This document shows, piece after piece, positions 1 through 8,602 of a stretch of 64,000 nucleotides of DNA. The DNA lies in NCBI RefSeq assembly GCF_001426525.1, contig NZ_LMEW01000034.1, forward strand, positions 202,190-266,189, read 5' to 3'. This DNA comes from Massilia sp. Root133 (GTDB lineage: Bacteria; Pseudomonadota; Gammaproteobacteria; Burkholderiales; Burkholderiaceae_D). Positions within the stretch are counted from its first letter, which is position 1. Every line of letters begins with the position of its first letter. The translations under genes were made by a program, and so were the position numbers. The notes below the pieces were generated by a model, which did no database searches, had not been told where the DNA came from, and saw only the letters and a program-made list of their open reading frames with translations.

Positions 1-221
1 CAGTTTTCCGACGAAAACGCGAACAGCGTCAGGTATTCCACGCCACGATCCACGCAGGCTTCGACGATCTTGCGCACGGCGTCCACGCCCTTGACGTGGC
101 CGGCCACGCGGGGCAGCAGGCGTTTGGTCGCCCAGCGGCCGTTGCCGTCCATGATGATGGCGATATGGCGCGGCACCGTCGGCGCTTCGGGGACTGCGGT
201 GGTCGAACTTTTGAAAATCAT
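1..221 (-). CDS. uppS: Undecaprenyl diphosphate synthase, N-terminal part (gene runs off the window)
   Basis: Cis-prenyltransferase that condenses isopentenyl diphosphate onto farnesyl diphosphate to make the C55 lipid carrier for peptidoglycan synthesis. The 73 visible codons start at the ATG at 219-221 and contain the family signature IMDGNGRWA near residues 23-31, whose Asp binds Mg/diphosphate, followed by GHVKGVDAVRKIVEAC and a TLFAFSSEN segment, all typical of UppS. The C-terminal two thirds lie beyond base 1. It follows frr on the same strand after a 108-base spacer, the usual betaproteobacterial order. The family assignment is firm; nothing can be said about the missing part. Confidence 0.95.
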   Translation of the reverse strand, partial: MIFKSSTTAVPEAPTVPRHIAIIMDGNGRWATKRLLPRVAGHVKGVDAVRKIVEACVDRGVEYLTLFAFSSEN

Positions 222-258
222 AAATCTGGCCAAATGGCGGCTACAACAAAAGGCGGAA

Positions 259-322
259 CGGACCGGTCAAGCCTGGCCTGCCGGTCCGACGTCCACGACG
301 ATATGCGGCATATCATGCCGCA
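259..322 (-). other. Two hairpins in the frr-uppS spacer
   Basis: Two perfect inverted repeats lie in the spacer. One pairs CGGACCGG (259-266) with CCGGTCCG (281-288). The other pairs TGCGGCAT (304-311) with ATGCCGCA (315-322) around a 3-base loop. On the minus-strand transcript they follow frr. Neither has a clear U-run behind it, so they may be processing or partial termination structures rather than a strong terminator. The function is inferred; the pairing is directly visible. Confidence 0.45.
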
Positions 323-329
323 ATACGGA

Positions 330-890
330 TCACACCGTCATCACTTCTTTTTCTTTCTCGGCAACCAGCTTGTCGATGTCGACGACGGCCTTGTCGGTCA
401 TCTTCTGGACATCGTCCTGGGCGCGGCGCTCGTCGTCTTCCGAGATCGCCTTGTCCTTGACCAGCTTCTTCAGCTGTTCGTTGGCGTCGCGGCGCACGTT
501 GCGGACGGCGATCTTCGCGTCTTCCGCTTCCGACTTGCACAGCTTGACCATTTCCTTGCGGCGCTCTTCGGTCAGCGCCGGGGTCGGCACGCGGACGAGC
601 TCGCCGAACGTCGACGGGTTCAGGCCCAGGTCGGATTCGCGGATCGCCTTTTCGATGACGTTCAGCATCTTCTTCTCATACGGCTGGACCCCGATGGTGC
701 GGGCGTCGATCAGCGTCAGGTTGGCGACCATCGGCAGCGCGGTCGGCGAACCGTAGTAGTCGACCATCACATGGTCCAGGATGCCGGTGTGGGCGCGGCC
801 GGTGCGAACCTTGGCCAGGTTGCCTCTCAGGGTCTCGATGGATTTCGCCATCTTGTCCTGGGCACTTTTTTTAACGTCAGCTACGGACAT
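330..890 (-). CDS. frr: Ribosome recycling factor
   Basis: Works with EF-G to split post-termination ribosomes. The 186-aa product matches the family's usual length of about 185. It begins MSVADVKKSAQDKMAKSIE and carries the central RTGRAHTGIL segment and the conserved run around NPSTFGELVRVPTPALTEERRKE split over the mid region, ending in a long charged helix. A Shine-Dalgarno AGGAGAG sits a few bases before the ATG at 888-890. It is 28 bases downstream of pyrH and upstream of uppS on the same strand, and is probably co-transcribed with pyrH. Confidence 0.97.
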   Translation of the reverse strand: MSVADVKKSAQDKMAKSIETLRGNLAKVRTGRAHTGILDHVMVDYYGSPTALPMVANLTLIDARTIGVQPYEKKMLNVIEKAIRESDLGLNPSTFGELVRVPTPALTEERRKEMVKLCKSEAEDAKIAVRNVRRDANEQLKKLVKDKAISEDDERRAQDDVQKMTDKAVVDIDKLVAEKEKEVMTV

Positions 891-918
891 GCTGCTCTCC
901 TGTATTTCTAACTATTGA

Positions 919-1635
919 TTAAACGTGTACGAGTGTACCCTCGTCCTCGCCCATGATCACGCGCTTGAGCGCACCCGGCTTGACGATCGAGAACACCTTG
1001 ATCGGCAGCTTCTGGTCGCGGCACAGGGCGAACGCGGTGGCGTCCATCACCTGCAGGTGCTTCGCGATCGCTTCGTCGAACGAAATCTGTTCGTAGCGGG
1101 TCGCGTGCGGATCCTTTTTCGGATCGGCAGTATATACGCCATCGACCTTGGTTGCCTTCAATACAATTTCGGCCGAGATTTCCGAACCGCGCAGTGCGGC
1201 GGCGGTGTCGGTGGTGAAGAAGGGGTTGCCGGTACCGGCTGCGAACACGACGACCTTGCCCTCTTCCAGGTATTGCAGCGCCTTCGGGCGCACGTACGGC
1301 TCGACCACCTGCTCGATGCCGATCGCCGACATCACGCGGGCGGTGATGCCCTGCTGGCGCATGGCGTCGGCCAGCGCGAGCGCATTCATCACGGTGGCCA
1401 GCATCCCCATATAGTCGGCCGTCGCGCGGTCCATGCCCTGCGCACCCGGCGCGACGCCGCGGAAGATATTGCCGCCGCCAATCACCACTGCCAGTTCCAC
1501 ACCCAGCTTCGACACCTCCGCGACGTCGGCGACCATGCGCTCGATGGTGGCGCGGTTGATGCCGAACGGATCGTCGCCCATCAGCGCTTCGCCAGACAGT
1601 TTGAGGAGGACTCGTTGGTAGGCTGGTTTTGTCAT
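919..1635 (-). CDS. pyrH: UMP kinase
   Basis: Hexameric bacterial UMP kinase (amino-acid-kinase fold) that phosphorylates UMP to UDP. Seen: N-terminal LLKLSGEALMG nucleotide-binding segment, VIGGGNIFRG, the MGMLATVMNALAL segment, and the uridine-specific FAAGTGNPFFTTDTAA loop. I use the internal ATG at 1633-1635 (238 aa, family size) because AGGAGT lies 7 bases upstream of it. The in-frame ATG at 1656 would place that Shine-Dalgarno inside the gene. It lies between tsf and frr. A hairpin terminator precedes it (1705-1727), so it may have its own weak promoter in 1636-1705. Confidence 0.96.
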   Translation of the reverse strand: MTKPAYQRVLLKLSGEALMGDDPFGINRATIERMVADVAEVSKLGVELAVVIGGGNIFRGVAPGAQGMDRATADYMGMLATVMNALALADAMRQQGITARVMSAIGIEQVVEPYVRPKALQYLEEGKVVVFAAGTGNPFFTTDTAAALRGSEISAEIVLKATKVDGVYTADPKKDPHATRYEQISFDEAIAKHLQVMDATAFALCRDQKLPIKVFSIVKPGALKRVIMGEDEGTLVHV

Positions 1636-1704
1636 GAATGGGACTCCTGTGGTCATTGATGTTCAAATTCGGTACTGCACCGGACGGGATCGCCGCCCGG
1701 TTGT

Positions 1705-1727
1705 AAAAACGGGCCTTGCGGCCCGTT
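1705..1727 (-). terminator. Intrinsic terminator downstream of tsf
   Basis: On the minus strand AACGGGCC, a 4-base loop and GGCCCGTT form a perfect 8-bp stem (1708-1727) followed by five U residues (1705-1709). It sits between the tsf stop (1736) and the pyrH start (1635). It should end or attenuate transcription coming from rpsB-tsf before pyrH. Confidence 0.8.
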
Positions 1728-1735
1728 CTCTTTTA

Positions 1736-2644
1736 TTACTGCTTGGCAGCAGCCATCTGGGCTGCCACTTCCGCTGCGAAGTCGTCGACTTTCTTCTCGA
1801 TGCCTTCGCCGACCACGTACATCGTGAATGCTTTCACGGTGGTGTTGGCGGCCTTCAGCATCTGCTCGACGCTTTGCTTGTCGTTCTTCACGAAAGCCTG
1901 GTTGAACAGCGACACTTCTTTCAGGTACTTCTGCACCGAACCGTCGATACGCTTGGCGACGATCTCGGCCGATTGCGGCTGCTTGCCTTCGGCGACGGCC
2001 TTGTCGGCGTCTTCCTTGGCTTTCAGCTGAGCAACCGAACGCTCTTTCTCGATCAGCTCGGCCGGCACTTGCTCTGCCGACAGGGAGACCGGCTTCATCG
2101 CGGCGATGTGCATCGCGACGTCCTTGCCGACCTGCTCGTCGGCGCCGTCGTAGTCGACGATCACGCCGATGCGGTTGCCGTGCAGGTAAGATGCCAGCTT
2201 GCCGGTGGTTTCGAAGCGCTGGAAGCGGCGAACGGTCATATTCTCGCCGATTTTGCCGATCAGTGCCGTACGCACGTCGTCGAAGGTCTTGCCGTCGACC
2301 GGCAGGGCGGCCAGGGCGGCGACGTCGGCCGGGTTGTTCTCGGCGACCAGCTTGGCAGCCAGGTTGGCCATGGCCATGAACTCGTCGTTCTTGGCGACGA
2401 AGTCGGTTTCGCTATTGATTTCGACCAGCGCGCCGACGTTGCCGGCAACATAAGCCGTCACGACACCTTCAGCCGTGATGCGAGCTGCCGCTTTCGATGC
2501 CTTGCCGCCCAGCTTGACGCGCAGGATCTCTTCGGCACGCGCCATGTCGCCTTCGGCTTCGTTCAGTGCCTTCTTGCATTCCATCATCGGTGCGTCGGTC
2601 TTGGCGCGCAGTTCGCCAACCATCGCTGCAGTAATCGCTGCCAT
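1736..2644 (-). CDS. tsf: Elongation factor Ts
   Basis: Guanine-nucleotide exchange factor for EF-Tu. The product is 302 aa, a normal EF-Ts length, with the N-terminal UBA-like domain (MAAITAAMVGELRAKTDAP), the signature MMECKKALNEAEGDM, and the core NSETDFVAKNDEF, which contains the TDFV motif that contacts EF-Tu. The ATG at 2642-2644 is preferred because AGGAG is 7 bases upstream; the other in-frame ATG, two codons earlier, touches the Shine-Dalgarno. It sits downstream of rpsB, separated by a terminator-like hairpin at 2723-2760. Confidence 0.97.
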   Translation of the reverse strand: MAAITAAMVGELRAKTDAPMMECKKALNEAEGDMARAEEILRVKLGGKASKAAARITAEGVVTAYVAGNVGALVEINSETDFVAKNDEFMAMANLAAKLVAENNPADVAALAALPVDGKTFDDVRTALIGKIGENMTVRRFQRFETTGKLASYLHGNRIGVIVDYDGADEQVGKDVAMHIAAMKPVSLSAEQVPAELIEKERSVAQLKAKEDADKAVAEGKQPQSAEIVAKRIDGSVQKYLKEVSLFNQAFVKNDKQSVEQMLKAANTTVKAFTMYVVGEGIEKKVDDFAAEVAAQMAAAKQ

Positions 2645-2722
2645 GTTCATTCTCCTAAAAGTAGGAGCAAGCCGTCGTCTGCGACGTCTTGCATATTATT
2701 AATCTGTTCAGGAATTGCTTAC

Positions 2723-2760
2723 AAAAAGGGGCGCTCGAATCTTAGGCTCGGCGCCCCTTT
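2723..2760 (-). terminator. Terminator/attenuator hairpin between rpsB and tsf
   Basis: The minus-strand transcript can pair AAAGGGGCGC (2751-2760 side) with GCGCCCCTTT (2725-2734 side), a 10-bp perfect stem with a 16-base loop, and then runs into a short U-tract. Because tsf lies immediately downstream, this probably only partly terminates and lowers tsf relative to rpsB, as described for rpsB-tsf in enterobacteria; that role is inferred here. Confidence 0.75.
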
Positions 2761-2790
2761 ACAGCTCAGCGGGCCTTGACCCGCGGGCAA

Positions 2791-3537
2791 TTAAGCTTGC
2801 TCGGAAACTTCGACGAAGTCGTCAGCCGACTTGACCATCTCGGCGACTTCGTTGGTCGCGTTGGCGCGGCCTTCCAGGATCGCATCGGCGACGCCGCGTG
2901 CGTACAGGGTGATGGCCTTCGACGAGTCGTCGTTACCCGGGATCACGTGCGACACGCCTTCCGGCGAGTGGTTGGTATCGACCACGCCGATGACCGGGAT
3001 GCCCAGCTTGCCGGCTTCGGTGACGGCGCCCTTGTGGTAGCCGACGTCCACGACGAAGATCGCGTCCGGCACGCCCTGCAGGTCCTTGATGCCGCCGATC
3101 GACTTCTGCAGCTTTTCCAGTTCGCGCGAGAACATCAGCGCTTCTTTCTTGCTCATCTTCTCGACTTCACCCGACTCGATGGCAGCTTCCATGTCCTTCA
3201 GGCGCTTGATCGAGGTCTTGATGGTCTTGAAGTTGGTCAGCATGCCGCCCAGCCAGCGCTGGTCGACGTACGGCACACCGGCGCGCTGTGCTTCGGCGGC
3301 GATGATGTCGCGGGCCTGGCGCTTCGTGCCCACCAGCAGGATCGTGCCGCGGTTGGCGGCGATCTGCTTGATGGTCTTCATCGCATCCTGGTACATCGCC
3401 ATGGTTTTTTCCAGGTTGATGATGTGGATCTTGTTGCGATGACCGAAGATGAACGGGGCCATTTTCGGGTTCCAGAAACGGGTCTGGTGGCCGAAGTGAA
3501 CACCGGCTTCCAGCATTTCGCGCATAGTGACAGACAT
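2791..3537 (-). CDS. rpsB: 30S ribosomal protein S2
   Basis: Small-subunit protein S2, 248 aa. The ATG at 3535-3537 follows GGAG at a 6-base spacing and gives the canonical start MSVTMREMLEAGVHFGHQTR. The signatures RFWNPKMAPFIFG, LVGTKRQA and VPYVDQRWLGGMLTNFKT are present, as is the C-terminal region with IPVIGVVDTNHSPEGV. It is the first gene of the minus-strand block; a good sigma70 promoter lies at 3657-3685 and map is divergent. Confidence 0.98.
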   Translation of the reverse strand: MSVTMREMLEAGVHFGHQTRFWNPKMAPFIFGHRNKIHIINLEKTMAMYQDAMKTIKQIAANRGTILLVGTKRQARDIIAAEAQRAGVPYVDQRWLGGMLTNFKTIKTSIKRLKDMEAAIESGEVEKMSKKEALMFSRELEKLQKSIGGIKDLQGVPDAIFVVDVGYHKGAVTEAGKLGIPVIGVVDTNHSPEGVSHVIPGNDDSSKAITLYARGVADAILEGRANATNEVAEMVKSADDFVEVSEQA

Positions 3538-3656
3538 TGTATTCTCCAGGGTTGGGTCTTGAATGACGGCCGGTACACCCGTTTTCGGGCACCCTTGTCG
3601 GCCGCATTCGCGATTTACATTCACAAATTGCTCGATACGGACACGAGCAACCCGAG

Positions 3657-3685
3657 ATTCTAGCGGGATTTGACACGAATTTCAA
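3657..3685 (-). promoter_or_regulatory. sigma70-type promoter for rpsB
   Basis: On the minus strand TTGAAA (3680-3685) and TAGAAT (3657-3662) are separated by exactly 17 bases. Five of six bases match the consensus in each hexamer. It is about 120 bases upstream of the rpsB start codon and points at it. Confidence 0.75.
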
Positions 3686-3752
3686 GCTTGCGCACGCATC
3701 CGGCTCTCAAAAAGCGGCGGCGGCCGCCGGCCCGGCGGCGTTATGAATCACA

Positions 3753-3758
3753 TATAAT
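3753..3758 (+). promoter_or_regulatory. Possible -10 element for map
   Basis: A perfect TATAAT lies 34 bases before the map start codon. I find no good -35 hexamer at the expected distance in the very GC-rich stretch upstream, so this is a tentative promoter. Confidence 0.4.
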
Positions 3759-3792
3759 GACCGGTACAGAACTTATCGCAGAACGGATTAAT

Positions 3793-4617
3793 ATGGCAAT
3801 TTCCATCAAGACCCCGGAAGACATCGAGGGCATGCGCATCGCCGGCCGCCTCGGCGCCGAGGTGCTCGACTACATCACGCCCTTCGTCAAACCGGGTGTG
3901 ACCACCGGCGAACTGGACCGCCTGTGCCATGAATACATGGTCAACGTGCAAGGCACCGTCCCCGCCCCGCTGAACTATGCGCCGCCGGGCTACCCGCCGT
4001 TCCCGAAAGCCGTCTGCACCTCCGTCAACGACGTGATCTGCCACGGGATTCCGGGCGACAAGGTCCTCAAGAATGGCGACGTAGTGAACATCGACGTCAC
4101 CGTCATCACGAAGGATGGTTATCACGGCGACAACAGCCGCATGTTCTTCATCGGCGAACCGTCGAAGCTGGCACGCCGCCTGACGGACATCACCTACGAA
4201 TGCATGTGGCTGGGCATCAGCAAGGTGAAACCGGGCGCGCACCTGGGCGACATCGGCCACGTGATCCAGCAGCATGCGGAAAACGCGGGCTATTCCGTCG
4301 TGCGCGAATTCTGCGGCCACGGCATCGGCAAGGTGTTCCACGAAGAACCGCAGGTGCTGCACTACGGCCGGCCGGGCACGGGCGAGGAACTGAAAGCCGG
4401 CATGATCTTCACGATCGAGCCGATGATCAACGCGGGCCGCCGCGAGATCCGCGAAATGCCGGACGGCTGGACGATCAAGACGAAGGACCGCAGCCTGTCG
4501 GCCCAGTGGGAACACATGATCCTGGTGACGGAGACGGGCTATCAAGTGCTGACGACGTCGGCCGGCACCCCGCCGCCTCCCGCCATCGTCCAGCCGAAAG
4601 ACACCGTCGCCGCCTGA
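3793..4617 (+). CDS. map: Methionine aminopeptidase, type I
   Basis: Removes the initiator methionine from nascent proteins. The product is 274 aa. Metal ligands of the pita-bread fold can be placed at D101 (VVNIDVTV), D113 (HGDNSRM), H176 (CGHGIGK), E209 (FTIEPMI) and E240 (QWEHMIL), with the substrate-contact H84 in ICHGIPG. I start at ATG 3793, which gives the standard MAISIKTPEDIEGMR N-terminus; an in-frame ATG at 3757 lies on the likely -10 box. glnD begins 9 bases after the stop, so the two are probably co-transcribed. It is divergent from rpsB. Confidence 0.96.
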   Translation: MAISIKTPEDIEGMRIAGRLGAEVLDYITPFVKPGVTTGELDRLCHEYMVNVQGTVPAPLNYAPPGYPPFPKAVCTSVNDVICHGIPGDKVLKNGDVVNIDVTVITKDGYHGDNSRMFFIGEPSKLARRLTDITYECMWLGISKVKPGAHLGDIGHVIQQHAENAGYSVVREFCGHGIGKVFHEEPQVLHYGRPGTGEELKAGMIFTIEPMINAGRREIREMPDGWTIKTKDRSLSAQWEHMILVTETGYQVLTTSAGTPPPPAIVQPKDTVAA

Positions 4618-4626
4618 CCCGCTCCC

Positions 4627-7218
4627 ATGTCCACTGCCACCATCGCCCCGACACAACCCCTGCAGCCGCTGCAATTGAAACAGCGCCTGAAAGCCGAGCG
4701 CCAGCTCGTCATCGCCGAGTTCCGCGAGAACGGCAAGCCGGAAAAACTGTTGCGCGGCCTGCGCCACAGCGTCGACGGCGTGCTGGCGGATGCGTGGCAC
4801 GCGGCCGGTCTCCCGGCGGACGCGGCGCTCGTGGGCGTGGGCGGCTACGGCCGCGGCGAGCTGTTCCCGAATTCCGACGTCGACCTGCTGATCCTGCTGG
4901 GCAACCCGCCCGACGCGATCGCACAGGCGAAGCTGGAAAACTTCGTGCAGCTGCTGTGGGACCTGGGCCTGGAAATCGGCCACAGCATCCGCACCGTGGA
5001 CGAGTGCATGACGGAGTCGGCCGCCGACATCACCGTGCAGACGAGCCTGCTGGAAGCCCGCCTCGTGACGGGCAATGAAACCGTGCTCAACGAGTTGCTG
5101 CGCCGCTACGACGAGGCGATGGACCCGCAGGCCTTCTTCCAGGCCAAGACGGCCGAGATGCGCCTGCGTCACGCGAAATACGAATTCACGCCGTTCTCGC
5201 TGGAGCCGAACGTCAAGGAAAGTCCGGGCGCGCTGCGCGACCTGCAGGTGATCCTGTGGGTGGCCAAGGCGGCCGGCCTCGCGAATTCCTGGAGCCAGCT
5301 CGCGATCCGCGGCCTGATCACGCGCGAGGAAGCGCGCCAGCTGATGGAAAAGGAGCGTGCCTTCAAGGACATCCGCATCCGCCTGCACCTGCAGACGAAC
5401 CGGCGGGAAGACCGCCTCGTGTTCGACGTGCAGACGGCCATCGCGGAAACGTTCGGCCTCACGTCGACCGGCGAAGGCCTCGATGCACGCCGCGCCAGCG
5501 AATTCCTGATGCAGAGATATTACTGGGCCGCGAAGACCGTGACCCAGCTGAACACGATCCTGCTGCAGAACATCGAAGCCTACCTGTTCCCCACGCCGTC
5601 GCAGCCGGTGCCGATCAACCCGCGCTTCAACGAAGTGGGCGGCTTCATCGACATCGCCGCGGACGACACCTTCGAATCCACGCCTTCCGCCGTGCTGGAA
5701 ATCTTCGTGCTGATGACGGAGCGCCCCGACATCAAGGGCATGACCGCACGCACGATGCGCGCCCTGTGGCACGCCCGCACCCTCATCGACGACGCGTTCC
5801 GCGCGAAGCCGCAGCACCGCGCCCTGTTCCTGCGCGTGCTGCAGGCGCCCGTGGGCCTCGTGCACGCGCTGCGCCGCATGAACGACATGGGCATCCTGGG
5901 CCGCTACCTGCCGAACTTCCGGCGCATCATCGGCCAGATGCAGCACGACCTGTTCCACGTGTACACGGTCGACCAGCACATCATGATGGTCGTGCGGAAC
6001 ATGCGCCGCTTCACGATGACGGAGCACGCGCACGAATACCCGTTCTGCAGCCAGCTGATCGCCAATTTCCGCGACCGCTGGCTGCTGTACGTGGCCGCCC
6101 TCTTCCACGACATCGCCAAGGGCCGCGGCGGCGACCACTCGGAACTGGGCAAGGTCGATGCGCGCGAATTCTGCCGCGACCACGCGCTGTCCGAGGAAGA
6201 CACGGAACTGGTCGTGTTCCTCGTCGAGCACCACCTGACGATGTCCGTCGTCGCGCAAAAGCAGGACTTGTCCGACCCGGACGTGATCCAGTCCTTCGCC
6301 CGCCTCGTGCGCGACGAGCGCCACCTGACCGCGCTGTACCTGCTGACGGTGGCCGACATCCGCGGCACGAGCCCGAAAGTGTGGAATGCGTGGAAGGCGA
6401 AGCTGCTGGAAGACCTGTACAAGATGACGCTGCGCGTGCTGGGCGGCGAGCCGCCCTCCGCCGACCGCGAACTGCGCGCGCGCCAGCAGGAAGCGCTGGC
6501 CACGCTGCGCCTGTTCGGCCTGCCGTCCGATGCGCACGAGGCGCTGTGGAAGCAGCTCGACATGGCCTACTTCCTGCGCCACGACGCGTCCGACATCGCG
6601 TGGCAGACGCGCTGCCTGGTCGATAGGCTGGGCCGCGACAAGCCCGTCGTGAAATCGCGCCTGGCGCCGATCGGCGAAGGCCTGCAGGTGACGGTGTACG
6701 TGAAGGACCAGCCCGACCTGTTCGCGCGCATCTGCAGCTATTTCGACCGCAAGAATTTCTCCATCCTCGACGCCAAGATCCACACGACGAAGGATGGCTA
6801 CGCGCTCGACACGTTCCTCATCACGGACGAGAATTTCGCCAACAGCTACCGCGACATCATCAACCTGATCGAGCACGAACTGTGCGAGGTGCTCGTGCAC
6901 CAGGAACCGTTGTGCCCGCCGCTGCGTGGCCGGCTGTCGCGCATGTCGCGCAACTTCCCCATCACGCCGACCGTGGACATGCGCCCGGACGAGCGCGGCC
7001 AGTTCTGGGTGCTGTCCATCGGCGCCAACGACCGCAACGGGCTGCTGTACGCGATCGCGAGCGTGCTGGCGCGTTATCGCATCAACCTGCATACGGCCAA
7101 GATCATGACCCTGGGCGAACGGGTCGAGGACGTGTTCCTCATCGATGGCCAGGCGCTCAATAACCAGCGGGTGCAGGTGCAGCTGGAGACCGAGTTGCTG
7201 GATGCCGTAAAAATCTAA
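4627..7218 (+). CDS. glnD: [Protein-PII] uridylyltransferase/uridylyl-removing enzyme
   Basis: Bifunctional nitrogen sensor that uridylylates and de-uridylylates PII in response to glutamine. The 863-aa product has the full set of domains. The nucleotidyltransferase motif GGYGRGELFPNSDVDLL lies near residues 72-88. An HD domain carries FHDIAKGRGGDHSELG and VEHHLTMS. Two C-terminal ACT domains (around VTVYVKDQPDLFARIC and VLSIGANDRNGLLYAI) are the glutamine sensors. The length is typical (850-900). It directly follows map by 9 bases. No truncation or missing catalytic residue was seen. Confidence 0.97.
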   Translation: MSTATIAPTQPLQPLQLKQRLKAERQLVIAEFRENGKPEKLLRGLRHSVDGVLADAWHAAGLPADAALVGVGGYGRGELFPNSDVDLLILLGNPPDAIAQAKLENFVQLLWDLGLEIGHSIRTVDECMTESAADITVQTSLLEARLVTGNETVLNELLRRYDEAMDPQAFFQAKTAEMRLRHAKYEFTPFSLEPNVKESPGALRDLQVILWVAKAAGLANSWSQLAIRGLITREEARQLMEKERAFKDIRIRLHLQTNRREDRLVFDVQTAIAETFGLTSTGEGLDARRASEFLMQRYYWAAKTVTQLNTILLQNIEAYLFPTPSQPVPINPRFNEVGGFIDIAADDTFESTPSAVLEIFVLMTERPDIKGMTARTMRALWHARTLIDDAFRAKPQHRALFLRVLQAPVGLVHALRRMNDMGILGRYLPNFRRIIGQMQHDLFHVYTVDQHIMMVVRNMRRFTMTEHAHEYPFCSQLIANFRDRWLLYVAALFHDIAKGRGGDHSELGKVDAREFCRDHALSEEDTELVVFLVEHHLTMSVVAQKQDLSDPDVIQSFARLVRDERHLTALYLLTVADIRGTSPKVWNAWKAKLLEDLYKMTLRVLGGEPPSADRELRARQQEALATLRLFGLPSDAHEALWKQLDMAYFLRHDASDIAWQTRCLVDRLGRDKPVVKSRLAPIGEGLQVTVYVKDQPDLFARICSYFDRKNFSILDAKIHTTKDGYALDTFLITDENFANSYRDIINLIEHELCEVLVHQEPLCPPLRGRLSRMSRNFPITPTVDMRPDERGQFWVLSIGANDRNGLLYAIASVLARYRINLHTAKIMTLGERVEDVFLIDGQALNNQRVQVQLETELLDAVKI

Positions 7219-7225
7219 GTTAAAG

Positions 7226-7351
7226 CGTCATTCCCGCGAAAGCGGGAATCCATGCTGAGCCACAGAATTCTGTCATTCGGAAACGACTGCAGTCTGTCAC
7301 CGGAGTGACTTCGACGCTTCAGCATGGGTTCCCGCCTCCGCGGGAACGACG
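7226..7351. repeat. REP-like inverted pair (BIME/REPIN-type element)
   Basis: Two 33-base arms, 7226-7258 and 7319-7351, are inverted copies with about five mismatches. Each arm is itself a small hairpin (TTCCCGCGAAAGCGGGAA in the left arm). The arms flank a 60-base centre with no gene. The unit lies between glnD and a pseudouridine synthase gene. A related pair occurs at 41179-41257, so this is a dispersed intergenic element. Confidence 0.75.
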
Positions 7352-7381
7352 GTGTTTTCGTTTTCGTATTTATTCGTAATC

Positions 7382-8128
7382 ATGACCGAACCCGTACGCC
7401 TCTCCAAACGCATGTCCGAACTTGGCCTCTCCTCCCGCCGCGAGGCCGACGAGTGGATCGCAAAAGGATGGGTGAGAGTCGACGGCCAGGTGGTCTCCGA
7501 GCTCGGCAGCAAAGTGCTGCCGCACCAGAAGATCACCGTCGAGCGCCAGGCCGCCGCCCAGCAGGCGAAGCGCGTCACCGTGCTGCTGAACAAGCCGGTC
7601 GGCTACGTCAGCGGCCAGGCCGAAGACGGCTACAAGCCCGCCGTCGTGCTCGTGAAGCCGGAAAACCGCTGGGCGGACGATCCGTCGCCCGAGCAATTCC
7701 ACCCGACGCAGCTGAAATCCCTCGTGCCGGCCGGACGACTGGACATCGATTCCGTCGGCCTGCTCGTGCTCACGCAGGACGGCCGTATCGCCAAGCAATT
7801 GATCGGCGAAGACACGTCCATCGAAAAGGAATACCTCGTGCGCGTGCTGTACACGAAGCCGGGACGCCTGCCGGACGCCGACCTCAAGAAGCTGAACCAT
7901 GGCCTGTGGATGGACGGCAAACCGCTGCTGCCCGCGAAGGTGCGCTGGCAGAACGACGACCAGCTCAGCTTCACCCTGAGGGAAGGCCGCAAGCGCCAGA
8001 TCCGCCGCATGTGCGACATGGTCGGCCTGAAAGTCATCGGCCTCAAGCGCGTGCGTATCGGGCGCGTGAAGCTCGGCGAACTGCCGCCCGGGCAGTGGCG
8101 GTATTTATGCGCTGACGAGCGCTTCTGA
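7382..8128 (+). CDS. rRNA pseudouridine synthase, RsuA/RluF family with S4 domain
   Basis: Predicted to isomerise a uridine in ribosomal RNA. The 248-aa product has an N-terminal S4 RNA-binding domain (RLSKRMSELGLSSRREADEWI, residues about 6-26, quoted here only as its limits RLSKRM to DEWI). The catalytic motif AGRLDIDSVGLLVLT follows, with the nucleophilic Asp in GRLD, then KEYLVRV and REGRKRQIRRMC. The overall pattern resembles RluF/RluB-like enzymes, but the exact target base cannot be read from sequence, so no symbol is given. The ATG at 7382 is used because it begins the conserved S4 domain. It is convergent with the next gene, 3 bases apart. Confidence 0.88.
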   Translation: MTEPVRLSKRMSELGLSSRREADEWIAKGWVRVDGQVVSELGSKVLPHQKITVERQAAAQQAKRVTVLLNKPVGYVSGQAEDGYKPAVVLVKPENRWADDPSPEQFHPTQLKSLVPAGRLDIDSVGLLVLTQDGRIAKQLIGEDTSIEKEYLVRVLYTKPGRLPDADLKKLNHGLWMDGKPLLPAKVRWQNDDQLSFTLREGRKRQIRRMCDMVGLKVIGLKRVRIGRVKLGELPPGQWRYLCADERF

Positions 8129-8131
8129 CCG

Positions 8132-8452
8132 TCAATGCGCGGGCCGCATCTGCATCCACGGATCGAGCACGCGCAGTTCATCGAGCACGGCCCGCGGCGC
8201 CTCGACGGTGCCGCCGCTGTCCTGGTCCCACTCCAGCCTCAGCTTCGACCGGCCCCGGCGCAAGTCCACGCGGACGTAATCGACCCACGCATCTTCGGCA
8301 TCGTATTCGAACGTCTTCATCCAGCCGGTCCGCAGCAGCGCTTCGAGCGTCTGGCGCAGTGCAAACGGTGGGAGGTCCGAAATCGTTTCGGGGTGTAACT
8401 GGGGGTCGTTGAAGACACCCAGGTATCTGACGAATTGTGAAATCCACGCCAT
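8132..8452 (-). CDS. Conserved-looking hypothetical protein, 106 aa
   Basis: Not recognised. A small acidic/aromatic soluble protein (MAWISQFVRYLG... to ...PWMQMRPAH) with no signal peptide or membrane segment. It is supported as a gene by a strong GGGAGG five bases before the ATG at 8450-8452, by codon use like its neighbours and by the tight convergent junction with the preceding gene. The 150 bases upstream (8453-8602) are AT-richer and probably hold its promoter. Context gives no function. Confidence 0.65.
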   Translation of the reverse strand: MAWISQFVRYLGVFNDPQLHPETISDLPPFALRQTLEALLRTGWMKTFEYDAEDAWVDYVRVDLRRGRSKLRLEWDQDSGGTVEAPRAVLDELRVLDPWMQMRPAH

Positions 8453-8602
8453 CGCTGCCTCCCAACATCGGTTGACGTTGATTTCAGTCTACTTAGGCGG
8501 CAGGCACATTGACGTTCGCTAACGCACATAGCGGAACCAAATGCAGTTCACATATGTCACAATTTTGTAACTTATTGTTTCAACAACGTCGTATGATGAG
8601 TT

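Noticed and set aside
1636..1662. pyrH start at the upstream ATG (1656)
   Set aside because: The Shine-Dalgarno lies between the two ATGs, so only the inner one (1635) has correct spacing.
3748..7092. A 1100-codon open frame on the minus strand opposite glnD
   Set aside because: It is the antisense shadow of glnD: GC-rich codon bias leaves the opposite strand open. The product is a His/Arg/Gln/Val-rich string without domains, and glnD is unmistakable.
7226..7351. CRISPR array or IS element
   Set aside because: There are only two inverted arms with no regular direct repeats or spacers, and no transposase frame between them.
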